From: Amanita rubescens
Lineage: Eukaryota > Basidiomycota > Agaricomycetes > Agaricales > Amanitaceae
Direction of reading: 5' to 3'
Length of the DNA stretch: 64,000 nt
NCBI GenBank assembly: GCA_015039365.1
Contig: WION01000013.1
Location: 620,001 to 684,000, forward strand
A program made the translations under genes and the position numbers. This document shows positions 10,657 through 21,773 of this stretch, piece by piece. The notes under the pieces are model-generated. The model searched no databases, was not told where the DNA came from, and worked only from the letters and a program-made list of their open reading frames with translations. How positions within the stretch are numbered: the first letter of the stretch is position 1; every line of letters begins with the position of its first letter.

Positions 10657-13309
10657 TCAGAGTTTGGCTTCGTCATCAAAGTCTCCCGAGACATATTTAT
10701 CATCGTCAGGGCGCTGTGTTGTGCCACCTTGGGGTCCATGGTAATGACGATGAGCACCCAGGATGTACCAGATGCTAATTATATATCATAATCAGTGCAA
10801 ACTGTGGACATCACTGAATCGACATACAAGGCGAGTATAACCACTCCCAGGGTAATGACCTATGACCAAACTGAGCAACGTTATTCACCCGAAGAGACGA
10901 GAGCGACTCTTACGGATGCGTAATTCATATTTTGTGCTGTCACGGGCTTGATGGTAGGGATCGAAAAAATAACAGTGACGAAAAGAGTCCAAAAGATACA
11001 TGTCATATTGCACAGCCGACCGAGAATGCCGTCACCCATGTAAAATGGGCCAGGTTTGAACATTACCTCCGGATGATCCTTATACACTCGTCTCAAGGCA
11101 ATTGGGATAATGTAACTCAAGTCGAGAGCCATTGCCGTCAGTGAAAATATAGCGTTGGCTGCTATAGGACTAGCAAGATCCAACAAACCAGGCAAAACGC
11201 TGACGAACGTGGCAAGCCATACGGCGCGCACTGGCGTCTTTGTCTTCTCTGATATCCCGCTAAAGAAACCATCGTCAGGGAACGCTAGAATGTTCCGTCA
11301 TCATAATATAGGATAGTAAGTAATGGCCGGAATTACCGCGATCACGACTCAGGGCATAGATCATCCTTGAAACTGCCTGCAGAGCAGTCTGAACAACGAA
11401 AAATGCCGTAGCACAGACGAGTGCCTTGGCGGAATCTAAGTCGCGTGTCTGATTGAACAATCGGCGTATGCTTACCCAGAGGGTCAGCGCGCCGGCTTTA
11501 CCCATACGAAGATACATAATCTGAACTTGTTCATCAAATATTTTGTATCCAAGATCCGGTCATCTTACCTGAAGTACAGCTGAGCCAGACAGACCAGGCA
11601 GATTTTCTCTGCAAGATATTAGATCAATTTGGTTGCGAGAAGTTGACACTCACAATGGCCCAGAACATAGGATGAGCACAATGTTCAGCAGCCATCCAAT
11701 CAGACCGGTGCCGACAACTGCGTTTCGTTTACCATTCAGACATTCAGGAAAATTCATTTCTCTTACTAACCAGCCATGAAGATAGCTGAAGGTGCTAAGA
11801 TAACGGCGCATCAGCGACTGATATGACCAAAGTAGGGCCAATATTACCTGCATACGCGGCCCGTTTGACCTCTTCACTACGCAGTTATAAGTCCCTGCTT
11901 ATAGCTTGCAGCGTGGAACAAGATACTTACGATATGTGAGCAGTCGCATCATAGTCCTATGAGACAATTCACGTGTGCTCTGAATCATAATTATAGATTA
12001 CCTACTGTCATCTGATGGTTACGGTTAGCCCAGGGGTTCGATTTGACTCTGAACAAGACGCACCGTCCATTGGACAGAGAGTAGACCAAATAAAAAAGCT
12101 AGGCCTGAGTTCCAGCCCCCAGTCTGGTTAACCAGACCAGCAGAACCAAATACGTACTCAGGAGGATGCATTTCGTTACGGGGAGTGGCGGCAAGGAGGA
12201 CAATGATGATAACTGATGCAGGATTTGTAGTCTAATCAATGACTAAAGACGAATAACGCACGAATTGTTGTTCCTATATTTACAAAGACGAACCACTGGG
12301 TGATTCGCGCAAGTTGTTTCGTTGCAAGAGAATTCTGAGGTTATATCAGACATCCTCAAGCAGGGAATAATGGAGAAAAGTACCAATAATCCATGAACAA
12401 CAAGCAAAGCAACGAAGAGCCCGACAATTTTCCCCTGTGTGATCTGAACGTGGCCGTCCTGGCCAGATCAAAGAGAACTTAGCGTCCTTTAGCGGTGATC
12501 TCGGTATTCAACGCGTACCTTGCCAATGGAAATAGCTGCCCAAATCATAGCCGAAAGGCCAAACTCGGTCGACGAAACTCCAGCAATTTGACCTAGAAAT
12601 CAATCTTCAGCTGTCACTTTGACAGAACAATGTTTTGATTCTGACCGAGGACGTTTAACCACCCGACAAGCCAACCAACCTAAAACAACACCCGTCGTCA
12701 CATCCACGGGCCCCATGACTAGATCGCTTTAGCCGACTTACTTTGGCGCGATGCTTTTTAGGTGTCAGATGAGCGGATGCGGTGTATCTAGCCAGAACGG
12801 CGCATTCAGTCAACAACATAGTCAGTAAGAAAAGGGTACTCACAGGCCGCCGCATGTTGGATAAGCACTAACGATCTCCGCAATACTAGATCCAAGCGTG
12901 AAGCACATACACGCTCCCAGAATCCAGCACCATACGACCTATCAAGAAAAAAGTTGGATGCTTCATAAAAACTTCAGCAGGAAACACACCGAAGACGGTC
13001 CGCCGAGCGTCAAAGGAGTGTTGAATGTCGTCGAAATGCTGGAGCACACTCCCTACCGAATTACGCACCATCAGTATAATCATTGCGGTAGGGAATAAAG
13101 TCATACCATTATACTGAAAGCGAAACTGATCTAAAGCACAGATTTGAGTAACTCATGCTCTTGATGAAGATTGAGTAGCGCACCGTAGACAGATTCGTAA
13201 ACTCTCGTTTGAACGAAGGCTTATACCCCAGTGCGACGAGTTCCCGATCCTCCTCGTCAGGGGACGAAGAGTCGAAGGATGCTGGGCGTTTCTTCTCCAA
13301 TGTTGACAT
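10657..13309 (-). CDS. APC-superfamily amino-acid/choline (GABA-type) permease
   Basis: A plasma-membrane secondary transporter of the fungal ACT/GABA-permease group. Reading the minus strand from ATG 13309 (MSTLEKKRPASF) gives about 21 short exons with no stop and fitting phases to TGA 10657. Landmarks in order are ALGYKPSFKREFTNLST, ISFAFSIM, VVWCWILGACMCFTLGSS, AYPTCGGL/YTASAHLTPKKH, TEFGLSAMIWAA, LFGLLSVQWT-MT-DYDATAHIS, VGTGLIGWLLNIVL, GPLENLPGLSGSAVLQ, SRDRAFPDDGFFSGIS and LDLSYIIPIALRRVYKDHPE; the tail ends DDEAKL. These cover the expected 12 hydrophobic segments. The dipeptide MT between QWT and DYDATAH comes from a 6-nt exon at 12006-12011. An upstream in-frame ATG at 13372 exists, but MSTLEKK is the better start. 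The substrate cannot be fixed from the sequence. Confidence 0.9.
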
Positions 13310-13802
13310 TTTCGTCAAATGGCTCGCGTTGCGGAAAGATTGAAAAAGCGTAGCAAGGATATCTGTATTCACGCCAGACGAGACTCGTGGCGGTAAGGTG
13401 GAAGAGGCGAAAAAAGATATGGAGCATGCGACTCTCCAACAGAAAAAACTTAAATTAGCGCTTGATAGTGCCGAAAGATACCACGCGATCCACGCGTAGA
13501 TAGCACGTACAATGATCCCCGATTAGCCTTTCCCTTTCATTTATTCTTGACTCCCTTTTGAGAGCGTGCAAGTGCCCTGTCATGAGATGTTGCGGCACGT
13601 CGTAGTAGTATATGTAACATGTATCCAACGTCCGGGGATCTTCCGTTCAATCGGCTTTGGTATGAAACTGTGGTGTTTTAGCACAACACATGGATCCTGT
13701 CGATGATGACAGGCAGAGGGCAACATGGCAGCGACATTTTGGCATCGTAGATCAATGATCGAATGACCAACTTCAATTGTTTCGGCCGCAAGTGGAAGTT
13801 CA
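13310..13802. other. Intergenic, permease upstream region
   Basis: About 490 bp between the permease start and the edge of duplication D1 copy B. It should contain the permease promoter; I see no certain TATA box and no coding sequence. Confidence 0.4.
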
Positions 13803-14883
13803 TCGCGTGACACTGCCATTCCTCCTGCCTCTCCAAGTGACGGAAGAAAAGTAAATAGTTGGACGTATAATGAGGATAACAGTTGGGAGCGAGCCTATGC
13901 AGCTGCGAGCATCAACTTAAAGTTCCTCCAAATAAGTACATTTTGTCCGATACGGTCCATTAGCAACAGACTTGCCCCGGGCTAATACCATCCAGTACAA
14001 CCCATGATCCATCCTTCTACCTATCCTCTGGCACTGAGATTGCGGTGTCGCACACGTAGACAAAAATCTTGGCAAAAAAAAACAGCGCAAAACAACGATT
14101 CTGTTCAATGACTCCAAGATGGTCTTCTTTGATAGTACCAATCGCGAACTAATAGACGGAAAATTATCAGGATGGATGAAGTGAAGAGAGGCTAACGAGG
14201 ACATACAATTTCCGTGGCGTCAACCCGGGTACCGACGATCTTTAGTCGTACCTTGGTGTTTTTCTCGATGATCTACGCCGGGAAAGGCTATCAGGGTGGT
14301 GAGCTCGACCGGACATGTGAGAATACTCACCTGTTCATCGGATGCAAAGGACGGTGGATTGGAATTTGGGTCGAACCGCATGTCAGGATGGATGAACTTT
14401 ATTCAAAAAGTCAGATGTCGTCCTGGGTGTTGTTGAAGGATGTGTTGTGTACCTGATGTGAGACGAATACGCTTAGAGGCCCCACGTCCGCGAAGAAACC
14501 CATCTGCGATTGACATTCCATGTTAGACAACCAAAGCAGCGGGCCATCGATTGTAGTAGACGCACCTTGCTAACATTGTTCACCACGCCATCTACGACCT
14601 CTCCTTTGAACGGCTTGAAGACGATAGCGCGGTAACGGGTCACAAACTCTGCCTGTCCCGTCCCTGGAAGAACCATGCCCTTCCCAATGTCTAGAATAGA
14701 GACAACGGCTATGATGTAGCCGAACTGTCCAGAACATGTCCCTTCAACGTCGGAATAGAGTTTGTTTTCGAGGTAGTTGAGCATGCGCGGGCCGAAATAA
14801 GACGGATGCAGGAGGATCGTGTGCGTGAGCTCCTTCTGTGGTAGTGAGGCCGTGAGGTAATAGTAAGATTTGGAACAGGACGT
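13803..14883 (-). repeat. Segmental duplication D1, copy B
   Basis: Reverse-complement copy of 2095-3152. On the minus strand it begins inside RPB7 intron 1, at the string ACGTCCTGTTCC, directly behind NLR-derived sequence ending [10 protein letters not shown]. It therefore lacks RPB7 exon 1 and the donor of intron 1. The other end lies at the string GGCAGTGTCACGCG shared with copy A. Confidence 0.9.
14017..14883 (-). pseudogene. RPB7 duplicate, 5'-truncated and without its stop
   Basis: Exons 2-6 of RPB7 are present with intact splice sites and almost the same protein blocks as 2081-2877. Two lesions separate it from the functional copy. The 12-nt first exon with the ATG is absent because the duplication starts inside intron 1. 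The TAG stop is CAG, so the frame would run on through about 22 more codons to a TAG at 14017-14019. The residue after the exon 3/4 junction changes from Leu to Phe. Most of the coding sequence is unchanged, which points to recent copying. Expression could come only from the upstream NLR relic or a new start. Confidence 0.85.
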
Positions 14884-16814
14884 TCTCAGTCTGACTGAAG
14901 ATGAAGTCGGGAAATGATGCGTGGTACCAAAGGACCTGGTCATCTTCGCAATAGAGAATTGCGTAAAGTTCGTTCAAGACAGCGATTGCAATTGCATCAG
15001 ATTTAGAGAGGAGGGCAGCAGCAAGAGATGTCGATGTGCGTTCAAATGTACAGAGGAAGGTATGGAGGATGCACATACGAAGTCGTCGTCAAGGCCAGAA
15101 AAGGCATCATGCCGCAAAGTTCGGAAGCTTGACATGCAGGTACTTGGTGATGTCTGATCCTACATGCTCAATCGGCACATCTTGCAAGCGATAGACAGCG
15201 TTGGACGAGAAGGGTTTACGCTTGCAGAGTTCGACGACACGAGGGTCTGGTCGGCGTTGTGAAAAGAAACTTGAGTCCTTGTAGGGGGCATCGGTCGATT
15301 GTCTCGATTATGCCTTGAAGAAACATGGACCCTTCACGGGCCTCGATCTCGTCCAGTGGATCAACAACGATGAGGTAAGGTGGGAGCTCCGTACTATGAC
15401 GTCGGGGTTCAGACTGCCGCCATGGACCAACAAAGAGGTCCTCCATCTGCTTGTCGACTGAGTCGAACTTGTCCGATTCATGCAAAGCGTGGGCGTACGA
15501 TCTCGACTTTCGAGCGAGCTGGTATACAAGGCTGGGAATAATATGAACTTGTCGCCTTGTCTCTTCAAATTGGCAGGAGCAAAAAAAGTTGCTGCCCAAG
15601 ACGGTGTGTCGTCCAGTATTCTCAAGCCTGTCGAAGTATTGGGCAATGGTATATGCGCTTCGCCCGTCAGCCAGAAGACAGTCGAGCTGTCCGGTGAGTC
15701 GGCCCATTCAATTATATCCTTTAGAATCTCCTCGCGCGTTTCTTTTGTGCATGGTTCGCGGGTCACCGTCGCCCCGGCCCCCCAAGTCAGTGTTGTAGAT
15801 CACCTTCCTTGCGCAAACACGGTCAAGTTGCATCAGCTGATGATGATCAGTGCTCGTCCTAGTAGAAGATTTGATGTTTACCTTGATCTCAGAGAGTATA
15901 ACATTCACCTGTCCCTCAGTAGTCCAGGCGATGTCGAGTTGTATGCACTATGCAACGAATGAGCAAGTTGGTTATTTGATAGGAAGTTAGGGTTGACCTG
16001 GAAAGTCTTCGTAGCCTCATCGATCCGTTTGAATATGTCCTCTATGGCTCCCCTGTCTGCTTCATTCTCCAATACCCGTATAAATGTACCTTTCGACGCC
16101 ATTTGCTCTAGCTTGCGGATTTTATCCAGAAGGATCCTGCAAGCGCATTGGTTATTGTCTTCAACTTTGGTAAGCGAATGGCTTACCCAACGAAGGCCGT
16201 CATTCGTGGCTTTGGAGAGTCAGGGATACCTTGGTCCACTGCCTTATCCACAGCGAGGAGTCTTTCAGCAGTCTGAATGATGAGTTTGTCGATGGCACCC
16301 TTTGTCTTGAACCACCTGAAGCGGAGAATCAGTAAGTGTGTGATCCACTGAGACTGACAATGTACATTTTTTATATCGATGATGGCATTAACAGCGGCAA
16401 CGGGCGACTTTGCCAGAGTTCCATCGAGACATCCCTCGACCTTCTTGAGCAACATTTCCATACCAGTCCAAGCGACTGCAAGTACAGGCGTCAGGCTGGA
16501 CAACAATAGTGAATTTATCCAGCGTAAGTATATCGGCTTCCATCTCCACATCTTTCACGGCAATTGTGAACATATATGAGAAATAAAATGCCAGAGAGCG
16601 CACCTGGATATAATGTCGAGGATATGTCACTATGTGTGAGCTTCGTCTCAAGGGCGTGGTAATCGTTGACTTTGTCGATTACCAATCCTTCTAGAGCCAA
16701 CTTCATTTCCTTGATGGTATTTGATTCCTTAGATGAGCATTCGACTGTTGTCCTGGGATTAGCCCATAGAGCCAAGCAAGCAGTATTTCCGAGTCTAGTC
16801 TTTGTATCCGTCAT
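14884..16814 (-). pseudogene. NACHT-domain NLR (NWD2-like STAND) relic
   Basis: Fungal STAND receptors combine an N-terminal signalling domain, a NACHT NTPase and repeats. On the minus strand, pieces in family order are MEMLLKKVEGCLDGTLAKSP (N-terminal domain), IDKLIIQTAERLLAVDKAV, EILKDIIEWADSPDSSTVFW, TIAQYFDRLENTG, NFFCSCQFEETRRQVHIIPS, LPPYLIVVDPLDEIE (Walker B), DPRVVELCKRKPFSSNAVYR and [15 protein letters not shown]. The sequence after STVFWLTG jumps to AYTIAQYF, so the Walker A GxxGxGKS segment is deleted with a change of frame. Further frame changes occur after LKFLFTT and before CILHTFLCTF, and a block is missing between LPNFAA and that point. The gene is cut off at FSQTE, where the RPB7 fragment begins. 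C-terminal repeats are absent. Not functional as an NLR. Confidence 0.8.
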
Positions 16815-16932
16815 AGAGGGTGTGATATAGAAACAGGACGGTAAGCCTTGGCCTCCAGAGACGCGAGTTCGAACCTAAGTAGCACGTGAAAAAAAGGAGC
16901 TAGCACGTGATGCGTCTATACCCAGTAAAAAC

Positions 16933-17733
16933 GTGCTAACTCCTTCCCAGTCTCGTCTGGAAAACGACAACCAAAGAAGGGCGCAGAAACGGTTGGAAAA
17001 GCTTCCCGCCATGGCTGATATGTGGCAAGCTATACAGAAACTACAGGATGGCCTCTCGAAACTACAGGATGGCCTCTCGAAACTACAGAATGACTTGGCT
17101 GGCGAAAGGGCCGACCGCTTGGTGGTTCAGGAGAAACACGAAAATGCCATAGCCAAACTTGAAAAAAAGTTGAAAGGAGGATCAAAGCGTGACGACGCCA
17201 TTAAGGACTTGGAGGCATCGGTGAAGCAGCTTGAACGGCAGTTGGAAAAGCGACAAGAGTTGGAAGAGAAGCTGGATCGTGAACTAGACAAGTCGAAACA
17301 AAAAAAAAAAGTTGAAGGCAGATAATAAGAAATTCATCAAACAGGTACGTACTATTCAACAATTGTCTAGCCCTATTACTTAGCTTCAGCGGCAGCTTGC
17401 GCCGATTCAACGTCGTGTTCTCTTGGACTATGGCCGTTTAGATATCCTCCGTTATTTCAAGGATGAGGCCAACACGTGGGACGACTTGGTCCAGCAACAT
17501 CCACGCAGCGTAGACCTCGTAAATGCCATCATGGACAAGTTAAAGGGGAATAAAGACTTGAAGTTTCATCCCTCGCGTCAAGCGATCCGATACCTCTGTT
17601 TACCTAATGATGTGCGCGATGAAGGTAATCGCAACGCACACAACGCCACAGCGAAATAAAAGATGCTATTAAGCTGGGGGAGAAACGTCCTTTGATAGAG
17701 TTGTTTCAGTTTATATTTCAGATTAAGTACTAG
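16933..17733 (+). pseudogene. Coiled-coil protein, broken by two small frameshifts
   Basis: Residues 1-130 form a charged coiled coil with heptads (for example LEKKLKGGSKRDDAIKDLE). An A11 run at 17300-17310 puts the frame into a stop (VEGR); with ten A the frame would continue as KLKADNKKFIKQ to a donor at 17345 and on through LQRQLAPIQRRVLLDYGRLD. A second break near 17655 (ATAK, then stop) would, if repaired by one base, continue to TAG 17733. The C-terminal part resembles a lineage-expanded Agaricomycete domain of unknown function with the pattern RDEGNRNAH. A 21-nt unit is tandemly repeated at 17035-17090, giving KLQDGLS twice, exactly one heptad. Frame breaks could be assembly errors in the homopolymer. 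Function unknown. Confidence 0.55.
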
Positions 17734-17951
17734 TTCATAGTATCTGCCTTATTTAATTGGCTTTCAACCTGAGGTGGCCGCAATTCAAGTCTCCATCATA
17801 TCAAATGTGACCCATTACATGGCTGAATGCCACGGACAAGAGCTAATTGGCAAAGTCCGCCACAAGGTGAAATCTATCAAGTCAAAACAGACACGCATTT
17901 ACGGTCTGTCTACGGGAGACTAGTAATTCAATCTTCCTGGAACGTAGACCC

Positions 17952-19122
17952 TTGCGCTTAGATATACACAGACCACCATCAGGGTCTCGCATGGTTCTGC
18001 GGGATTTACAACCACAAGCCTTGCAGACACCACCGAAGCGAAACATCCCGCTTACGGGCATGTCATTTCTCACTGGAGCGATGTGTCTGCAAAAGATTTT
18101 CTCGACCATGACTGGCAGGTACGAGACTTTTGGTTTGACTCACATAAGACGATCTCAAGCCTTGGGTCGACATATTTCTAACGTAGTCCAGGGCGAACGG
18201 CAACTCCGTGATTTTTTGGGATGTGTGGTTCCAGAAACATCGGCCCACGATGTCACAACACCCCCAGAGCTGCAGCATATCCAGACTTGGGACGATTTCA
18301 TTGCCGATGTGATGGAAGGTATCAGGGCCGCACCAATGTCTAGTCGTCCGACGCCGCATATCTTCAGTCTCGTCGACTGGTCTCGCGTCCTCATGGATCC
18401 TCTCAGAAACCAGTTTATTCCCCTCAAGTCATCACTGAAGCCAGATCGCCCCAAACTTTCCTTGCACGAGATGCAAGACTCTCCCGTCCCCGGCCTTGTG
18501 CACAGATATCCCACTAAGGCTCTATTTTTAGGTTCTCTTGCCATTTCTCTTCGGCTTCAAGATTTTTCTGACTAGTAAATGTAACAGCAACCTCAGTTTG
18601 TCCAGTTTATTGTCGCTTCTGACATGTGCACATGGGACCGTCGAATGTTCCTAACTGATGAACTTCACGTTCTAGTACGAGATCCTACGGCGTAGGAGCC
18701 CGGACAGTCACCATCAGCAAGGCTCCATCCCCTCCTGCTCGACGTCGCTGGGAGAAAGTGTTTCGATACATCGAAGACACCCCTGCTCTCAATGACATCG
18801 TAGTGTCAGGTGGCGATGCCTACTACCTCCAGTACCAGTGATTGGGACGCGGCTTCTCTCGACCCCCCACAACCATGAGTGGATGGATGCCCTCACAAAG
18901 ATCGCAAACGACGCACGATCAATGGGTAAGACGACCGCCTTGCATACCCACTTCAACCACCCGCAAGAAATTACGTGGGTCACGGAGGTGGCTGCTCGGA
19001 AGTTGTTCGAACAGGGAATCACTGTTCGGAATCAGACTGTCCTCCTGAAGGGAGTGAACGACGAGTTGGACACGATGAAAATGTTGATATGGAAGCTAGC
19101 CAACAATAACATACAGCGGTGA
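17952..19122 (+). pseudogene. Lysine-2,3-aminomutase-like (KamA family) relic, copy B
   Basis: This copy has more of the 5' end than copy A: SHGSAGFTTTSLADTTE, YGHVISHWSDVSAKDFLDHD and QGERQLRDFLGCVVPE precede the shared part. Then come LVDWSRVLMDPLRNQFIPLK, GLVHRYPTKALFL, an intron, DMCTWDRRMF, TRSYGVGARTVTISKAPS, DIVVSGGDAYYLQ and WMDALTKIANDARS to VLLKGVNDELDTMK. As in copy A, two of the three cluster cysteines are Arg and Phe, a stop interrupts after YYLQYQ and the 3' third of the family is missing. Radical-SAM activity is therefore not expected. Because this copy extends past the duplication edge at 18242, it is taken as the original locus. Confidence 0.75.
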
Positions 19123-19127
19123 GATAG

Positions 19128-20258
19128 ATGACTTTACTGACCTGCATGTCTGACACTGACATGGCTAAAATGTCCGGGAAGTCTACCTTGGGGAGGAAGT
19201 CCTCAATCAAGATAACCTTCTCGGTGCGTCGAAGCGAGGATGCACGGTCACAAAAAAATCGGGTCGTTGGGACAGATCATGAAGACGAGGATGGATCGCG
19301 TGTCAGTCGCAACGCATCTGACCAGGAGGAAGGAAAGATAGCTCCGGCCCCTTCTGAGTCGCGCGCTTCCAAGAAAACTTCGTCGTTGTGGAGCAAAGGA
19401 TAAAGAATTATGGAGGCGGCTGGCAGCAAGAGCAGGCGTCAAAAGAATAGGCGCGTTGGGAAAGAAGATGCGGAAGAAGGGGGAAATGGAGCTAATCGAA
19501 GAGCGCCCAAGAGAGTAGAAGAAGAAACACTCAATGAGATGACGATAATCGCGACGATATTGTTCAAGGTCCGTCAGAACCGGACGAAGACTGCTCCCCC
19601 ACATTTACGTGCTTCAGACAAATTAACTGAGGCTAAAAGTGCTTCGTCACGAAAGGAGAGCAATGCGTCGTTTGCAAATGATCTGGAGACTGCCGGTTCT
19701 AAACACAAGAATCGTGTCGGAAATAACGCCGTCCTGATCTCCGCGGAAGGAGACAAACACAAGATAGCGCCAATCCTACGGTAGTCGTTGAAACGGCCTT
19801 GAACAACCAAAACAAAAGTGATCGGGCCGCTCGGTGTATCTCGGGCGAGGACCTACCACCGTCAAAGTTGCCTGTGGAAGATAAACTCAATCCAGAAGAC
19901 GACTTCGCCTTCAACAGTCGTTGGAAATGGATAATAAGCAAACAAGAATGATCAGGCCATTCGGCGCATCTCAGATGAGGACTCCACGCAATTAAAGGCG
20001 CAGGTGTATCCCGGAAGAAGAGAACGAAGACGACTCCGCCCCGAACTGTTAGCTCTCAACTTTGAAAACGCAGTTGAACCTCACCGCGAGGACGAGACTC
20101 GCATGTCAAAACCTAGCTCTTTGGGTGTAAACCCACAAGGAGCATCCAAAACCGGCGTATCGAGAAAAGACTCCAAAAATCCTTTTTTTGACGTGGGCAT
20201 TTCAATCGGTAATAAGTCAAATAAGGCTAATATGGTCATTCGGAATTCCAACAACTAG
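19128..20258 (+). pseudogene. Charged low-complexity relic (D2 copy B)
   Basis: Several overlapping plus-strand frames encode Lys/Arg/Glu/Ser-rich sequence (for example SRVSRNASDQEEGK, SRASKKTSSLWS, KRVEEETLNEMTI). Two units containing similar strings suggest internal repetition. No fold or domain recognised. The frames are broken and shorter in D2 copy A. It follows directly on the truncated aminomutase relic, so it may have replaced that gene's 3' end. Confidence 0.35.
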
Positions 20259-21008
20259 GCGACTTTTCACGAATAAGTAGTCACTACTTCAAGTCATCAA
20301 AATCGAATACTTAGTATGAACTTGTAATTTACTCAAATGGTCGCCGCTCGCTTGGAGTCGCTGGTATGCTTTTCGTATGGACTGCATCTATCACAAGCGA
20401 GCCAAGCCAACACGGTATTTAGCTGTTGTTGTCAGGGCGCTAAATTCATCTGCGACGCGGTCACTGCACTGGTACAGAGAGCAACTTGCGTTGTCGAAGT
20501 GATAGTAGATGCTTTCCCGTCGATATATGATAGCCGGACTCCGCGCCATGATGTCACCGCCCTTCACTGAAAGATGTCCTTCACGCGCCAAGTCTTGTGA
20601 AATGACATGTCAGGTTTGTGCCTCTTCAGGGCGTCATCCACCGTCTCACTATACCACAGGTTGCATATGTATTCAAGTTGCACATTCTTCCTGCTTCATA
20701 GAGATAGACAAGACATATTGGATCGTTGGGAGGATTCCCCTTTGTCCCACGAAAGAGCAAGTGCAGAGGGTGCATCCAGTTTCATAGAAGGTACAGGATG
20801 AGGCGCTACGTCGATACCCTCAGCTGGACAAATTCAATAAGAACGTACAAAGTGGCCAGTGAAGCACACTCACATGCGACGTTGGTGGGCAATAGGATTT
20901 CTTGCGGTGTACGTGGATCTGGAATGAGGCCGTAAAGGGTCTATCCTCTTCGTGCGGGTTCTTTAAACTCTTCGTCTCTTGTTCTTGCAGGAAACGAGCA
21001 GCATCATT

Positions 21009-21441
21009 TAAGAATATCTTGTTCGTTAGTAAACCCGCCTTAAAGAATTGATCCTGTTCGCTAGACTCCCTGTATTGTCTCGGGAATATGGCAGCAAACT
21101 GACACTGGGTTACCATTGTGATTCATGACTGTGCGATTAATGTCGTCCAAATTTGTTTGTTACATTGACCAGGATACGCTCGAAATTAGCAGTTGGCAGC
21201 ACTTCTCCCGAGGAACCTGAAATACAGTTAGAAACGGAACGAAATGGTCAAAAGGCATGATACCTACCAGACGCTGATATTCCCCAAGTTCTAGTGCGAT
21301 AGCTGCGACATCGGATGCCAGAGCGGCGAATTCATCAAGAGGGCTCTGCGTATGACGAGCACAGCAAATAGCCGTCATTCCCAGGGTATTAAATTCGTCT
21401 GCGGCACGGTCACTACGCTTATAACGAATAACGTCGTCGAA
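21009..21441. repeat. Inner block of D2 inverted relative to the other copy (copy B)
   Basis: Counterpart of 3507-3925. In this copy the minus-strand sequence reads continuously from YVREYYFQFNPATTM through MMVMASTTLFVISVVTVPQT to ALELGEYQRL, so this arrangement looks like the undisturbed one and copy A like the rearranged one. The protein family is not recognised. Confidence 0.7.
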
Positions 21442-21773
21442 GCCATCACCATCATCTCGTACGGTGGATAGCTCAAAATCAATTTCCTCCCTTGGTCAAG
21501 CATGGTAGTTGCAGGATTGAATTGAAAGTAGTATTCCCGCACGTACCAGCTTAGCAGCACATGCCACAAATCACTTGCCAACCTACATAGGCTAGTACAA
21601 ACAACGCCGGCATTGAACCGCCTCCACCCACACTCGGCACATATTGCCCGGAAACTCTATGTGACAGATCCGACGGCACGTCGGAATAGCTCTGAGCCTC
21701 TGACGACCTTCGCATTGGACTTTTAGATCCATGGACGAATCATCCAACGGCTCCTCCTAGCGGTTTCAAGCGT

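Larger units (their letters stand above)
18242..21773. repeat. Segmental duplication D2, copy B
   Basis: Reverse-complement match to 3217-6126, about 600 bp longer, mainly through the charged low-complexity part at 19560-20260. The left edge falls inside the aminomutase relic at the string GGCCCACGATG; the right edge is at the string ACGCTTGAAACCGCTAG (minus strand). The interval 20260-21770 holds only short frames, such as the minus-strand LDEFAALASDVAAIALELG, that I cannot assign to a family. Confidence 0.85.

Noticed and set aside
16860..16885. GAGTTCGAACCTA resembling a tRNA T-arm
   Set aside because: The 5-bp T stem does not pair and no acceptor or anticodon arm can be placed.
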